10,163 bases of DNA, taken from NCBI GenBank assembly GCA_946482615.1, contig CAMLSF010000128.1, positions 1 through 10,163 of the forward strand, in the 5' to 3' direction. The translations under genes were made by a program, and so were the position numbers. This document shows, piece by piece, positions 1 through 6,309 of the stretch. Numbering within the stretch: position 1 is the stretch's first letter; each line of letters opens with the position of its first letter. The notes under the pieces are model-generated. The model worked only from the letters and a program-made list of their open reading frames with translations. It did not search any database and was not told the DNA's origin. The DNA is from an uncultured Chromatiaceae bacterium (GTDB lineage Bacteria; Pseudomonadota; Gammaproteobacteria; Enterobacterales; Alteromonadaceae).

Positions 1-10
1 GCGCCCGGAG

Positions 11-30
11 AAAATACCCGGCAAGCCGGG
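11..30 (-). terminator. Probable intrinsic terminator of the xylB-xylA unit
   Basis: Read on the minus strand just after the xylA stop, CCCGG pairs with CCGGG across a 4-nt loop at plus positions 17-30. It is followed by TATTTTCT. A short GC-rich stem with a T-rich tail about 23 nt past the stop fits a Rho-independent terminator. The T tract is short and interrupted, so strength is uncertain. Nothing else is identifiable in the first 52 bases. Confidence 0.6.
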
Positions 31-52
31 CAACGACAGGGTTCGGGCTCCC

Positions 53-1372
53 TTATCTGAACAACACCAGATTCACTTGATTTTCCAGCAGCTCCTGACG
101 GCCGCTGACAGCTTTCGGGCTTAACTGTTCACGCTCTACCAAAGCAGCCAGAGATTGCAATGAATGCTCGCTACCCTGAATAGCTTTACCTAAAGCGCCA
201 TTCCAGCCGGCATAACGCTCTGCGACAGCCTTACCTAAGAAGTCTTTTTCCACCAGCACTGCGGCACGTTTTAATGCCATAGCCAGGTGATCCATACCAC
301 CAATGTGACCATGGAACATATCGGCGCGGTCCATACTCTGACGGCGTAATTTGGCGTCAAAGTTAAAGCCACCAGTGGTGAAACCACCGGATTTCAGAAT
401 TTCGTACATCACCAGGCTCAGCTCTTCTACGCTGTTCGGGAACTGGTCTGTATCCCAGCCGTTTTGTGCATCACCACGGTTGGCGTCAATGCTGCCAAAA
501 ATGCCAAGCGAAATAGCAGTGGCCACTTCATGGTGGAACGAATGGCCAGCTAATGTGGCGTGGTTGGCTTCGATATTAACGGCGAATTCTTTTTCCAGAC
601 CAAACTGCTTCAGGAAACCATACACAGTAGCGGAGTCGTAATCGTACTGGTGCTTGGTAGGTTCCTGTGGTTTAGGTTCGATCAGTAAAGTGCCTTTAAA
701 ACCAATTTTGTGTTTGTGCTCAACCACCATTTGCATAAAGCGGCCCAGTTGCTCACGCTCCTGACGCAGGTCTGTGTTCAGCAGAGTTTCGTAGCCTTCA
801 CGACCACCCCACAATACGTAGTTTTCACCACCTAAACGCTGAGTTGCGTTCATCGCATGGAAGACTTGCGTCGCGCCGTAGCTGAAGATTTCCGGATTCG
901 GGTTAGTGGCAGCACCTGCAGCGTAACGTGGGTTACTGAATAAGTTGGCTGTACCCCACAACAATTTCACACCGGTTTCAGCTTGTTTTTGTTCCAGTAC
1001 ATCCACCATAGCGGCGAAGTTGTTGATGTACTCTTTAATGCTGTTGCCTTCAGGTGCAACGTCTATGTCGTGGAAGCAGTAGTAAGGGATCGTCAGCTTG
1101 CTGAAAAATTCAAAAGCGACATCGGCTTTGGCTTTAGCCTGTGCCATAGCGTCACCGGCTTCTAACCATGGACGGCCAAAAGTGCCCTGACCAAAAACGT
1201 CCTGACCATTCCAACAGAAGTTGTGCCAGTAGCAGGCGGCCATACGCAAATGTTCCGCCATGGTTTTACCCAGAATTTTTTCATTGGCGTTGTAATGTTT
1301 AAAAGCCAAAGGGTTGGTGCTGTCGGCGCCTTCATACGCGATTTTGTTAATTTGGTCGAAATACTGAGCCAT
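53..1372 (-). CDS. xylA: Xylose isomerase
   Basis: Cytoplasmic, metal-dependent enzyme that converts D-xylose to D-xylulose, the first step of the isomerase pathway. The protein is 439 aa against 440 in E. coli. Catalytic His101 and Asp104 lie in the stretch [12 protein letters not shown]. The metal ligands are all present at the E. coli positions: Glu232 (IEPKPQEP), Glu268 and His271 ([11 protein letters not shown]), Asp296, Asp307 and Asp309 (GWDTDQFPN), and Asp339 (NFDAK). The ATG at 1372 is preferred because AGGAGAG sits 6 nt before it and the product then begins [10 protein letters not shown], as the family does. An upstream in-frame ATG at 1420 would add 16 unrelated residues. The gene lies 183 bp downstream of xylB on the same strand, the reverse of the E. 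coli order. The intervening DNA may carry its own promoter or control element. Identity is essentially certain. Confidence 0.98.
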   Translation of the reverse strand: MAQYFDQINKIAYEGADSTNPLAFKHYNANEKILGKTMAEHLRMAACYWHNFCWNGQDVFGQGTFGRPWLEAGDAMAQAKAKADVAFEFFSKLTIPYYCFHDIDVAPEGNSIKEYINNFAAMVDVLEQKQAETGVKLLWGTANLFSNPRYAAGAATNPNPEIFSYGATQVFHAMNATQRLGGENYVLWGGREGYETLLNTDLRQEREQLGRFMQMVVEHKHKIGFKGTLLIEPKPQEPTKHQYDYDSATVYGFLKQFGLEKEFAVNIEANHATLAGHSFHHEVATAISLGIFGSIDANRGDAQNGWDTDQFPNSVEELSLVMYEILKSGGFTTGGFNFDAKLRRQSMDRADMFHGHIGGMDHLAMALKRAAVLVEKDFLGKAVAERYAGWNGALGKAIQGSEHSLQSLAALVEREQLSPKAVSGRQELLENQVNLVLFR

Positions 1373-1376
1373 GTTG

Positions 1377-1383
1377 CTCTCCT
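1377..1383 (-). promoter_or_regulatory. xylA ribosome binding site
   Basis: On the minus strand AGGAGAG precedes the ATG at 1372, with 6 nt between AGGAG and the start codon. This decides the start in favour of 1372 over the in-frame ATG at 1420. Confidence 0.8.
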
Positions 1384-1398
1384 GTTTTACATCAATTC

Positions 1399-1422
1399 CA
1401 ATGCTGCTAATGGTGAGCATTG
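1399..1422. repeat. Inverted repeat CAATGCT-N10-AGCATTG in the xylA leader
   Basis: Perfect 7-bp arms at 1399-1405 and 1416-1422 are separated by 10 nt. The repeat lies 27 nt upstream of the xylA start codon, just beyond its Shine-Dalgarno sequence. It could be an operator or an mRNA hairpin in the xylB-xylA intercistronic region. Only the symmetry is seen; the role is not known. Confidence 0.45.
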
Positions 1423-1555
1423 CAGGCTGGGTTCACAATTATGTTTTTTCAAAGCCACCTTGTGCTTTTGCTTTATTCCTGTCGTCTTTGCTGCTGTAGC
1501 TTTGTTATCCAGCTTTGAGACCTGAAACGGGCGGGGAAAAGCCCCACCCTTAATC

Positions 1556-3010
1556 TTAAAAATGCTCAGCCAATGCCTGATACAAAGCCTTAAATTTGCT
1601 GTAGCGTTTGGCTAAAGCGGCGTGACGTTTAGCGTCCGGTTGATGCTGACTAACCAGTGGCGGCGGCGGGCACAAAACATCCAGCGCTGTATCGGGTTCC
1701 ATTGCTAAGTGAGCCAGGCGGGCCGCACCTAAAGCAGGCCCTACTTCACCACCTTCTCTGAAGGTCAGGGGCTGGTTCATCACATCAGCCAGCAACTGCC
1801 GCCAATAGGGGCTTCTGGCACCACCACCAATCAGGTTAATTTCTGTCGGCAGTAAACCACTGGCATGCAAAGCTTCAGCCCCCTGGAACAAGGCAAAACT
1901 GACGCCTTCGAGCACCGCATAGGTCAGAGCTTTTTGGTCTGTGTTGTAATCCAGACCAAACCAGACGCCTTTGGCATTGGGGTTGTTATGAGGTGTGCGC
2001 TCGCCAGACAGATAAGGTAAAAACAGCGGCAGTTCTTCAACAGCAGCAGGGCCTTGATCCAAATCGGCCAGCAAAGTGGCGACAGGGGTTTTTACGACTT
2101 GTTCGGCATACCATTGCAAACAGCTGGCCGCACTTAAGGTGACAGACATCAAATGCCAGGTATTTGGCAAAGCGTGACAAAAACTGTGTACCGCAGATTG
2201 TGGATTGGCCAGAAAACCATCACTGACGGCAAAATACACACCTGAAGTGCCCAGCGATAACATGGCCTGACCCGGATGCACTATGCCGGCCCCTACAGCA
2301 CCAGCAGCATTGTCACCACCACCTGCTATCAAAGGCACTTCAGCTAAACCCCAGCGTTTGGCGAGGTCAGGTAATAAACGGCCTGTGATCTGATTGCCTT
2401 CGTAAAGTTTTGGCATTTGATCGCGGCTTAAACCACAAGCACACAGCAGCTCGTCGTTCCAGTCCCGTTTCGCCACATCCAGCCATAAAGTACCGGCGCT
2501 GTCTGACAGATCAGAGGCAAAGTCGCCACTTAAGCAAAAACGTAAATAATCTTTTGGCAGCAGCACTTTGGCAACCCGGGCAAAAGCTTCTGGTTCCTGT
2601 TGGCGTAACCAGAGCAATTTAGGAGCAGTAAAACCCGGCATCGCCAGATTGCCTGTGATTTCTGGCAAATCAGCCACTTTTAATTCCAGCTGTTTACACT
2701 CGGCAAAGGAGCGGCCGTCGTTCCATAAAATGGCAGGGCGAATAATCTGGTTTTGTTCGTCCAGCAAAGTTGCACCATGCATCTGCCCCGCTAAACCTAT
2801 AGCTTTGACAGCGGCTAAAGACTGGCGTTGGCTTAACTGGTCCAGACAAGACTGCAGGCCCAGCCACCAATGCTCCGGGTTTTGCTCTGACCATAATGGC
2901 TTTGGCCGGCTGACGGACAACTCTGCACTGGCGCTGTCTGTTACTTTGCCGTTTTCGCCCAGCAAAATCACTTTGATGCCCGAAGTGCCTAAATCTATGC
3001 CTATGTACAT
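1556..3010 (-). CDS. xylB: Xylulokinase
   Basis: Cytoplasmic FGGY-family sugar kinase that phosphorylates D-xylulose with ATP to xylulose 5-phosphate. The length, 484 aa, equals that of E. coli XylB. The N-terminal phosphate-binding motif MYIGIDLGTSG includes Asp6. The substrate-contact segment GLAGQMHGA carries Met77 and His78. Asp233 in AGGGDNAAGAVG matches the catalytic base of the E. coli enzyme. The C-terminal FGGY half has the expected GGGARSPYWRQLLADV nucleotide-site motif near residues 395-410. The start at 3010 gives the canonical N-terminus, although the upstream sequence lacks a clear Shine-Dalgarno motif; expression may depend on a weak site. It is the first gene of a minus-strand unit with xylA and is divergent from xylR across 249 bp. 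Confidence 0.98.
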   Translation of the reverse strand: MYIGIDLGTSGIKVILLGENGKVTDSASAELSVSRPKPLWSEQNPEHWWLGLQSCLDQLSQRQSLAAVKAIGLAGQMHGATLLDEQNQIIRPAILWNDGRSFAECKQLELKVADLPEITGNLAMPGFTAPKLLWLRQQEPEAFARVAKVLLPKDYLRFCLSGDFASDLSDSAGTLWLDVAKRDWNDELLCACGLSRDQMPKLYEGNQITGRLLPDLAKRWGLAEVPLIAGGGDNAAGAVGAGIVHPGQAMLSLGTSGVYFAVSDGFLANPQSAVHSFCHALPNTWHLMSVTLSAASCLQWYAEQVVKTPVATLLADLDQGPAAVEELPLFLPYLSGERTPHNNPNAKGVWFGLDYNTDQKALTYAVLEGVSFALFQGAEALHASGLLPTEINLIGGGARSPYWRQLLADVMNQPLTFREGGEVGPALGAARLAHLAMEPDTALDVLCPPPPLVSQHQPDAKRHAALAKRYSKFKALYQALAEHF

Positions 3011-3040
3011 AATCTGAAATCTGTTCTGACTTTTGGTGAG

Positions 3041-3069
3041 CTAATACTTGGCGAGGGAATGCAGGGCAG
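3041..3069 (-). promoter_or_regulatory. Candidate xylB promoter core
   Basis: On the minus strand a -10-like hexamer TATTAG (3046-3041, 4 of 6 matches to consensus) would place the transcript start about 24 nt before xylB. No good -35 stands 17 nt upstream (3069-3064). Absence of a -35 is common at promoters that depend on an AraC-type activator. The shared motif ATTTTCGTAA (3081-3072) lies directly upstream of that position. This is inference from spacing only. Confidence 0.3.
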
Positions 3070-3096
3070 CAATTACGAAAATTCATAATTCGCTGC
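3066..3096. promoter_or_regulatory. Imperfect 31-bp palindrome, candidate XylR operator
   Basis: The left arm GCAGCAATTACGAA (3066-3079) is mirrored by TTCATAATTCGCTGC (3082-3096), whose reverse complement is GCAGCGAATTATGAA. The arms differ by one extra base and one transition. It lies 56-86 bp upstream of xylB in the divergent xylB-xylR region, where a XylR site would be expected. Each strand carries a version of the motif TTC(A/G)TAATT. Assignment to XylR is inferred from position and symmetry. Confidence 0.45.
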
Positions 3097-3139
3097 TGAA
3101 TTCTAATTTAGTGTTTGCCAAAAAAGCCCGACTGGCTAA

Positions 3140-3158
3140 TATTTAACCCGCTTAAATA
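3140..3158. repeat. Perfect inverted repeat TATTTAA-CCCGC-TTAAATA
   Basis: Arms of 7 bp at 3140-3146 and 3152-3158 flank a 5-bp GC core. It lies about 100 bp upstream of xylR and 130 bp upstream of xylB. It could be a second protein-binding site, or part of the xylR promoter region. It directly abuts an A-rich tract. Confidence 0.4.
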
Positions 3159-3174
3159 AAAAAACAAAAAAAGA
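3154..3174 (+). other. A-rich tract upstream of xylR
   Basis: Runs of A interrupted by single T and C bases cover this segment, followed by GATAAC. Such tracts bend DNA and can serve as UP elements. No convincing -35/-10 pair for xylR could be assigned around it. Confidence 0.35.
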
Positions 3175-3259
3175 TAACGCTAAATATCCAGAGTAAGTGG
3201 AGTTGCAATCAACAACGCTGCGGCTTCAGGTACGAAGGGTAAAATGACAGGACGGGGAT

Positions 3260-4456
3260 ATGTTTAAAGCTAAACACAGCATTACACTTTTGTTTAATGC
3301 CAATAAGGTATTTGACAGACAAGTGATCGAAGGCATAGGCCATTATCTGCAATCATCTAAAGTCGACTGGGACGTGTATCTGGAGGAGGACTTCCTCTGT
3401 CGTCTGGAGCACATTCATGAATGGGGCGGTGACGGTATTATTGCCGACTTCGACGATATGAATATTCAACGCGCTCTGGCAGGTTCCACTAAACCTATAG
3501 TTGGGGTGGGCGGCTCTTACAGCAAAGCCTCGGATTACCCTGATGTTCCTTATGTCGCCACCGACAATTATGCGCTGGTGCAAGCGGCTTATGAGCATTT
3601 AAAACGCAAAGGGTTAGACCGTTTTGCTTTCTATAGCGTGCCAACCGACGAACAGCATCGCTGGGCCACTGAACGCGAAAATGCGGTAAAAAAACTAACG
3701 GCGCAGGATGGTTACGACTGTCAGATTTATCAGGGCCATTGCACCAGACCTGAAACCTGGCAATACGCGATGAACCGCCTGACCGATTGGATCCAAAGTT
3801 TACCCAAACCTATTGGCATTATTGCCGTCACTGACTCCCGCGCCCGTCATCTGCTGCAAGCCTGTGAACACCTGGGCATAGTAGTGCCGGACAATATTTC
3901 CATTATAGGTATTGATGACGACGACATAGCCCGTTTCCTTAATCGCATCAGCTTAAGCTCTGTCACTCAGGGTTGTTTTGAAATGGGTTATAAAGCCGCC
4001 AAACTGCTGCATACCCAACTGAACAATATCGAGGTAGGCCAAAAACGTATTCTGGTACCGCCTGTGGGCGTAGCCTCACGCCAATCCACCGACTTTAAAG
4101 CCTTACGTGATCCTTATGTAATTCAGGCCATGCACTATATTCGCCGCAATGCGACCCGAGGTGCAAAAGTAGAACAGGTGACAGATTTTGTGGGTATTTC
4201 CCGTTCTAATCTCGAGCAAAGATTCAGAGCAGAACGTGGCCATTCGATCCACACTGAACTGCATAACCAAAAACTGGTGAAAGCCTGCAAGATGCTGGTG
4301 GATACTCAGGTGAACCCTATCGCCATCGCCAATATTTGTGGTTACCCATCGTTGCAATATATGTATGCAGTGTTTAAACGCCATTTTGGCCAGACCCCCA
4401 AAGAGTACCGGGAGTCACGGGGTGAAATGCTGAATAACGTCGCAGTAAACGACTAA
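3260..4456 (+). CDS. xylR: Xylose-responsive transcriptional activator
   Basis: Cytoplasmic regulator that in E. coli binds D-xylose and activates xylose genes. The 398-aa protein (392 in E. coli) has a LacI/ribose-binding-protein-like sensor domain over residues 1-275, including VGVGGSYSKA, YVATDNYALV and IIGIDDDD (Asp219). An AraC-type DNA-binding domain covers roughly residues 285-385. Its first helix-turn-helix is around VTDFVGISRSNLEQRF. The second ends in the AraC signature GYPSLQYMYAVFKRHFGQTP. Unlike LacI-family members it has no N-terminal helix-turn-helix, which is the hallmark of XylR. A GGACGGGG stretch just before the ATG is the likely ribosome site. It is divergent from xylB and is followed by its own terminator, so it appears monocistronic. 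It probably controls both flanking units; that is inferred from position and from the shared motif. Confidence 0.97.
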   Translation: MFKAKHSITLLFNANKVFDRQVIEGIGHYLQSSKVDWDVYLEEDFLCRLEHIHEWGGDGIIADFDDMNIQRALAGSTKPIVGVGGSYSKASDYPDVPYVATDNYALVQAAYEHLKRKGLDRFAFYSVPTDEQHRWATERENAVKKLTAQDGYDCQIYQGHCTRPETWQYAMNRLTDWIQSLPKPIGIIAVTDSRARHLLQACEHLGIVVPDNISIIGIDDDDIARFLNRISLSSVTQGCFEMGYKAAKLLHTQLNNIEVGQKRILVPPVGVASRQSTDFKALRDPYVIQAMHYIRRNATRGAKVEQVTDFVGISRSNLEQRFRAERGHSIHTELHNQKLVKACKMLVDTQVNPIAIANICGYPSLQYMYAVFKRHFGQTPKEYRESRGEMLNNVAVND

Positions 4457-4472
4457 ATAGCAAACAACTTTG

Positions 4473-4507
4473 TAAGGGCGTGGTTTATCCGCGCCCTTAT
4501 CTTTTTT
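4473..4507 (+). terminator. Intrinsic terminator of xylR
   Basis: TAAGGGCG (4473-4480) pairs with CGCCCTTA (4492-4499). GG and CC can extend the stem inside after a mismatch, and CTTTTTT follows at 4501-4507. The element starts 16 nt after the xylR stop. It separates xylR from the glycoside hydrolase unit, which therefore needs its own promoter. Confidence 0.9.
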
Positions 4508-4544
4508 AAAGCTTCCCCACCGAAAAAACGCACAAAGCTGACGT

Positions 4545-4584
4545 ATTTTCATAAAGCCGAAGCCTTTGATGGTCATGGTATTTT
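4545..4584 (+). promoter_or_regulatory. Candidate promoter and activator site for the GH43-GH115-tal unit
   Basis: An extended -10-like element TGG-TATTTT lies at 4576-4584, and no good -35 stands 17 nt upstream. ATTTTCATAA at 4545-4554 matches ATTTTCGTAA upstream of xylB in 9 of 10 bases. It sits 25 nt from the -10 start, against 26 nt at xylB. The region lies between the xylR terminator and the GH43 start, where a promoter is required. The exact boxes are tentative. Confidence 0.35.
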
Positions 4585-4611
4585 TCTGTTCAAACCTGAC
4601 TTAACTTGTCA

Positions 4612-4616
4612 AAGGA
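4612..4616 (+). promoter_or_regulatory. GH43 ribosome binding site
   Basis: AAGGA lies 10 nt before the ATG at 4627. It falls inside a possible upstream in-frame extension from the TTG at 4606, which argues that translation starts at 4627. Confidence 0.65.
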
Positions 4617-4626
4617 ACAGATAAAA

Positions 4627-6309
4627 ATGAAAACAACCTATGCCTCTGCACTGCTGGGCCTGAGCCTGTTATGCGGCTGCCAGGCTGAAAAGCCTGCAAA
4701 TGCTGCGGCCACTTTTCACTGGTTTGATTATCAGGGGCAAGACGCTGTGTTTACCGAACCTTTAGCTAAAGGCAGTTACCAAAACCCGGTAGTCGCAGGT
4801 TTTTTCCCAGACCCCAGCATTACCCGCCGTGGTGATGACTATTACATGGTGACATCTTCTTTTTCCTATACACCGGGCTTACCCATATTACACAGCACAG
4901 ATCTGGTGAACTGGCAGCTGATAGGTCATGCGCTGACCCGCGCCTCCCAGGTCGATATGTCAGGCATGCAGGTATCCCGTGGCATTTTTGCGCCCACTAT
5001 TCGTTATCACGACGGCATTTTTTACATCATCACTACTGTCGTGGATAAAGGCGGTAACTTTATTCTGACGGCAAAAGACCCGGCCGGGCCCTGGTCGGAT
5101 CCTATCTGGTTGCCTGAAGTGGAAGGCATAGATCCGGATATGTTTTTTGATGACGACGGCAAAGTCTACATCAGCCATAACGGCGAAGCACCGGGTGAAG
5201 CTTTGTATGAAGGTCACAGAGCTATTTGGATCTGGCAATACGACCCGGTGAAACAAGCCGTGTTGCCAGAATCAAAAAAACTGCTGGTCAATGGGGGCGT
5301 CGACTTAAGTACCAAGCCTATCTGGATTGAAGCCCCGCATATTTACAAACATAACGGCTGGTATTATCTGGTCTGCGCCGAAGGTGGTACTGCCGATCAA
5401 CATTCTGCCGTGGTATTCCGTACCCGCAGTCTGACACAACCTTTTGTGCCTTACAGCGGCAACCCTATTCTGACACAACGTGACTTAGCGGCCGACAGAG
5501 CTAACCCTATAACCACAGCTGGTCATGCCGATTTAGTGCAGTTACCGGACGGTCAGTGGTGGGCAGTGTTTCTGGCGACCCGGACCTATGACCAGACCTA
5601 CTTCAACACAGGCCGCGAAAGCTTTTTACTGCCGGTCAGTTGGCAAGACGAATGGCCTGTTATTCTGCCCAAAGGACAAGCCATTCCTTACAGGCCCGCA
5701 GCGCCGACTGGCTTAATCAGCAGCACCAGCGCGCTGAGCCAGACTGGCAACTTTCACTGGCGTGATGAATTTGATGGTCAAAAGTTAAAACCGGACTGGA
5801 ACCTGTTGCGTGACTTTGATCAAAGCTGGTTAAAACTGGATGGACAGAACCTGCTGCTAAATGCCAAAGCTGTTGGCATGGATTCATTAGACCAACCTGC
5901 TTTTATGGCTCGTCGCCAGCAACATACCAGCTTTGAAACCAGCACCAGCCTTGAGCTGCCCAAAAGCGGTATTTCGGCAGGTTTAGTGGCTTTTCAGAAT
6001 GAGCAGTATCACTACTATCTGGGCGTGAAAACTCAGCACGGCAAAGCGACTGTCTTTCTGGAGCAAGCCAAAGGTGGTAAACCCAGCCTGATCAGCAGTC
6101 AGGATTTAACCACCACTCCGGAGCAACTGCGGCTCAGAATTCAGGGTAAAGCGGGCGAGATCAGCTTTTATTACGCCGATCAACAAGGCGAATGGCAACA
6201 GTTGGGTGCAGTGCAGGATGCCAAAATACTCAGCACTCAGGTTGCCGGTGGATTTGTTGGCACCACTTTAGGTCTGCATGCCCGACAGGAAAAGGAGGAT
6301 AAGCCATGA
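4627..6309 (+). CDS. GH43 beta-xylosidase/alpha-L-arabinofuranosidase, lipoprotein
   Basis: Inverting glycoside hydrolase of family 43, 560 aa, predicted to cut xylose or arabinose from xylo-oligosaccharides. The N-terminus is a lipoprotein signal with lipobox LCGC and lipidated Cys18. Gln19 at +2 suggests outer-membrane sorting. The five-bladed beta-propeller spans about residues 50-355. It has the three GH43 catalytic carboxylates: Asp62 in GFFPDPSI (base), Asp169 in EGIDPDMFF (pKa modulator) and Glu235 in IWIEAPHIY (acid). Residues about 375-560, from HWRDEFDG, look like the concanavalin-type beta-sandwich that follows many GH43 xylosidases. The start at 4627 is chosen over a TTG at 4606 because it gives a clean signal peptide and follows AAGGA. 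The stop overlaps the GH115 start by 4 nt. Family is sure; xylosidase versus arabinofuranosidase specificity cannot be settled from sequence alone. Confidence 0.92.
   Translation: MKTTYASALLGLSLLCGCQAEKPANAAATFHWFDYQGQDAVFTEPLAKGSYQNPVVAGFFPDPSITRRGDDYYMVTSSFSYTPGLPILHSTDLVNWQLIGHALTRASQVDMSGMQVSRGIFAPTIRYHDGIFYIITTVVDKGGNFILTAKDPAGPWSDPIWLPEVEGIDPDMFFDDDGKVYISHNGEAPGEALYEGHRAIWIWQYDPVKQAVLPESKKLLVNGGVDLSTKPIWIEAPHIYKHNGWYYLVCAEGGTADQHSAVVFRTRSLTQPFVPYSGNPILTQRDLAADRANPITTAGHADLVQLPDGQWWAVFLATRTYDQTYFNTGRESFLLPVSWQDEWPVILPKGQAIPYRPAAPTGLISSTSALSQTGNFHWRDEFDGQKLKPDWNLLRDFDQSWLKLDGQNLLLNAKAVGMDSLDQPAFMARRQQHTSFETSTSLELPKSGISAGLVAFQNEQYHYYLGVKTQHGKATVFLEQAKGGKPSLISSQDLTTTPEQLRLRIQGKAGEISFYYADQQGEWQQLGAVQDAKILSTQVAGGFVGTTLGLHARQEKEDKP
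6292..6299 (+). promoter_or_regulatory. Strong ribosome binding site for GH115
   Basis: AAGGAGGA, a near-complete anti-16S match, lies inside the last codons of GH43, 6 nt before the GH115 ATG. The start and stop codons overlap as ATGA at 6306-6309. This supports translational coupling together with efficient independent initiation. Confidence 0.8.

Larger units (their letters stand above)
1373..1555 (-). other. xylB-xylA intercistronic region
   Basis: This 183-bp gap is long for genes of one pathway in one operon. It contains a GGGG-AAAAG-CCCC stem at 1533-1545, 11 nt past the xylB stop. That stem has no T tract on the xylB strand, so it is not a convincing terminator. The region also holds a CATAAT hexamer on the minus strand (1438-1443) that could act as a -10 element, although no good -35 stands before it, and the 24-bp inverted repeat at 1399-1422. 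No small gene with a credible ribosome site is visible. A separate xylA promoter is possible but unproven. Confidence 0.4.

Noticed and set aside
1373..1420. Upstream ATG extending xylA by 16 residues
   Set aside because: The extension is absent from E. coli XylA and includes the AGGAGAG ribosome site of the 1372 start.
1415..1437. CRP-like site TGTGA...TCAC upstream of xylA
   Set aside because: The half-sites are 16 nt apart rather than 6, so it does not fit CRP.
1533..1545. GGGG-AAAAG-CCCC hairpin after xylB as a terminator
   Set aside because: The stem is only 4 bp and no T tract follows on the xylB strand.
2568..3017. 149-aa plus-strand reading frame antisense to xylB
   Set aside because: It lies almost wholly inside xylB on the opposite strand, has no recognisable domain and reads like a codon-bias shadow.
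2694..3086. 130-aa minus-strand reading frame overlapping the start of xylB in another frame
   Set aside because: xylB is intact with canonical N-terminus and motifs. The overlapping frame has no family features and low-complexity out-of-frame composition.
4582..4602. CTGTTC...TGACTT shared between the GH43 leader and the region next to the xylB start (3021-3032)
   Set aside because: The two halves are separated differently (0 versus 5 nt) and are in different orientation relative to their genes; probably chance.
4606..4626. TTG start adding 7 residues to GH43
   Set aside because: It would place the ribosome site inside the gene and add charged residues before the signal peptide. ATG at 4627 is better.
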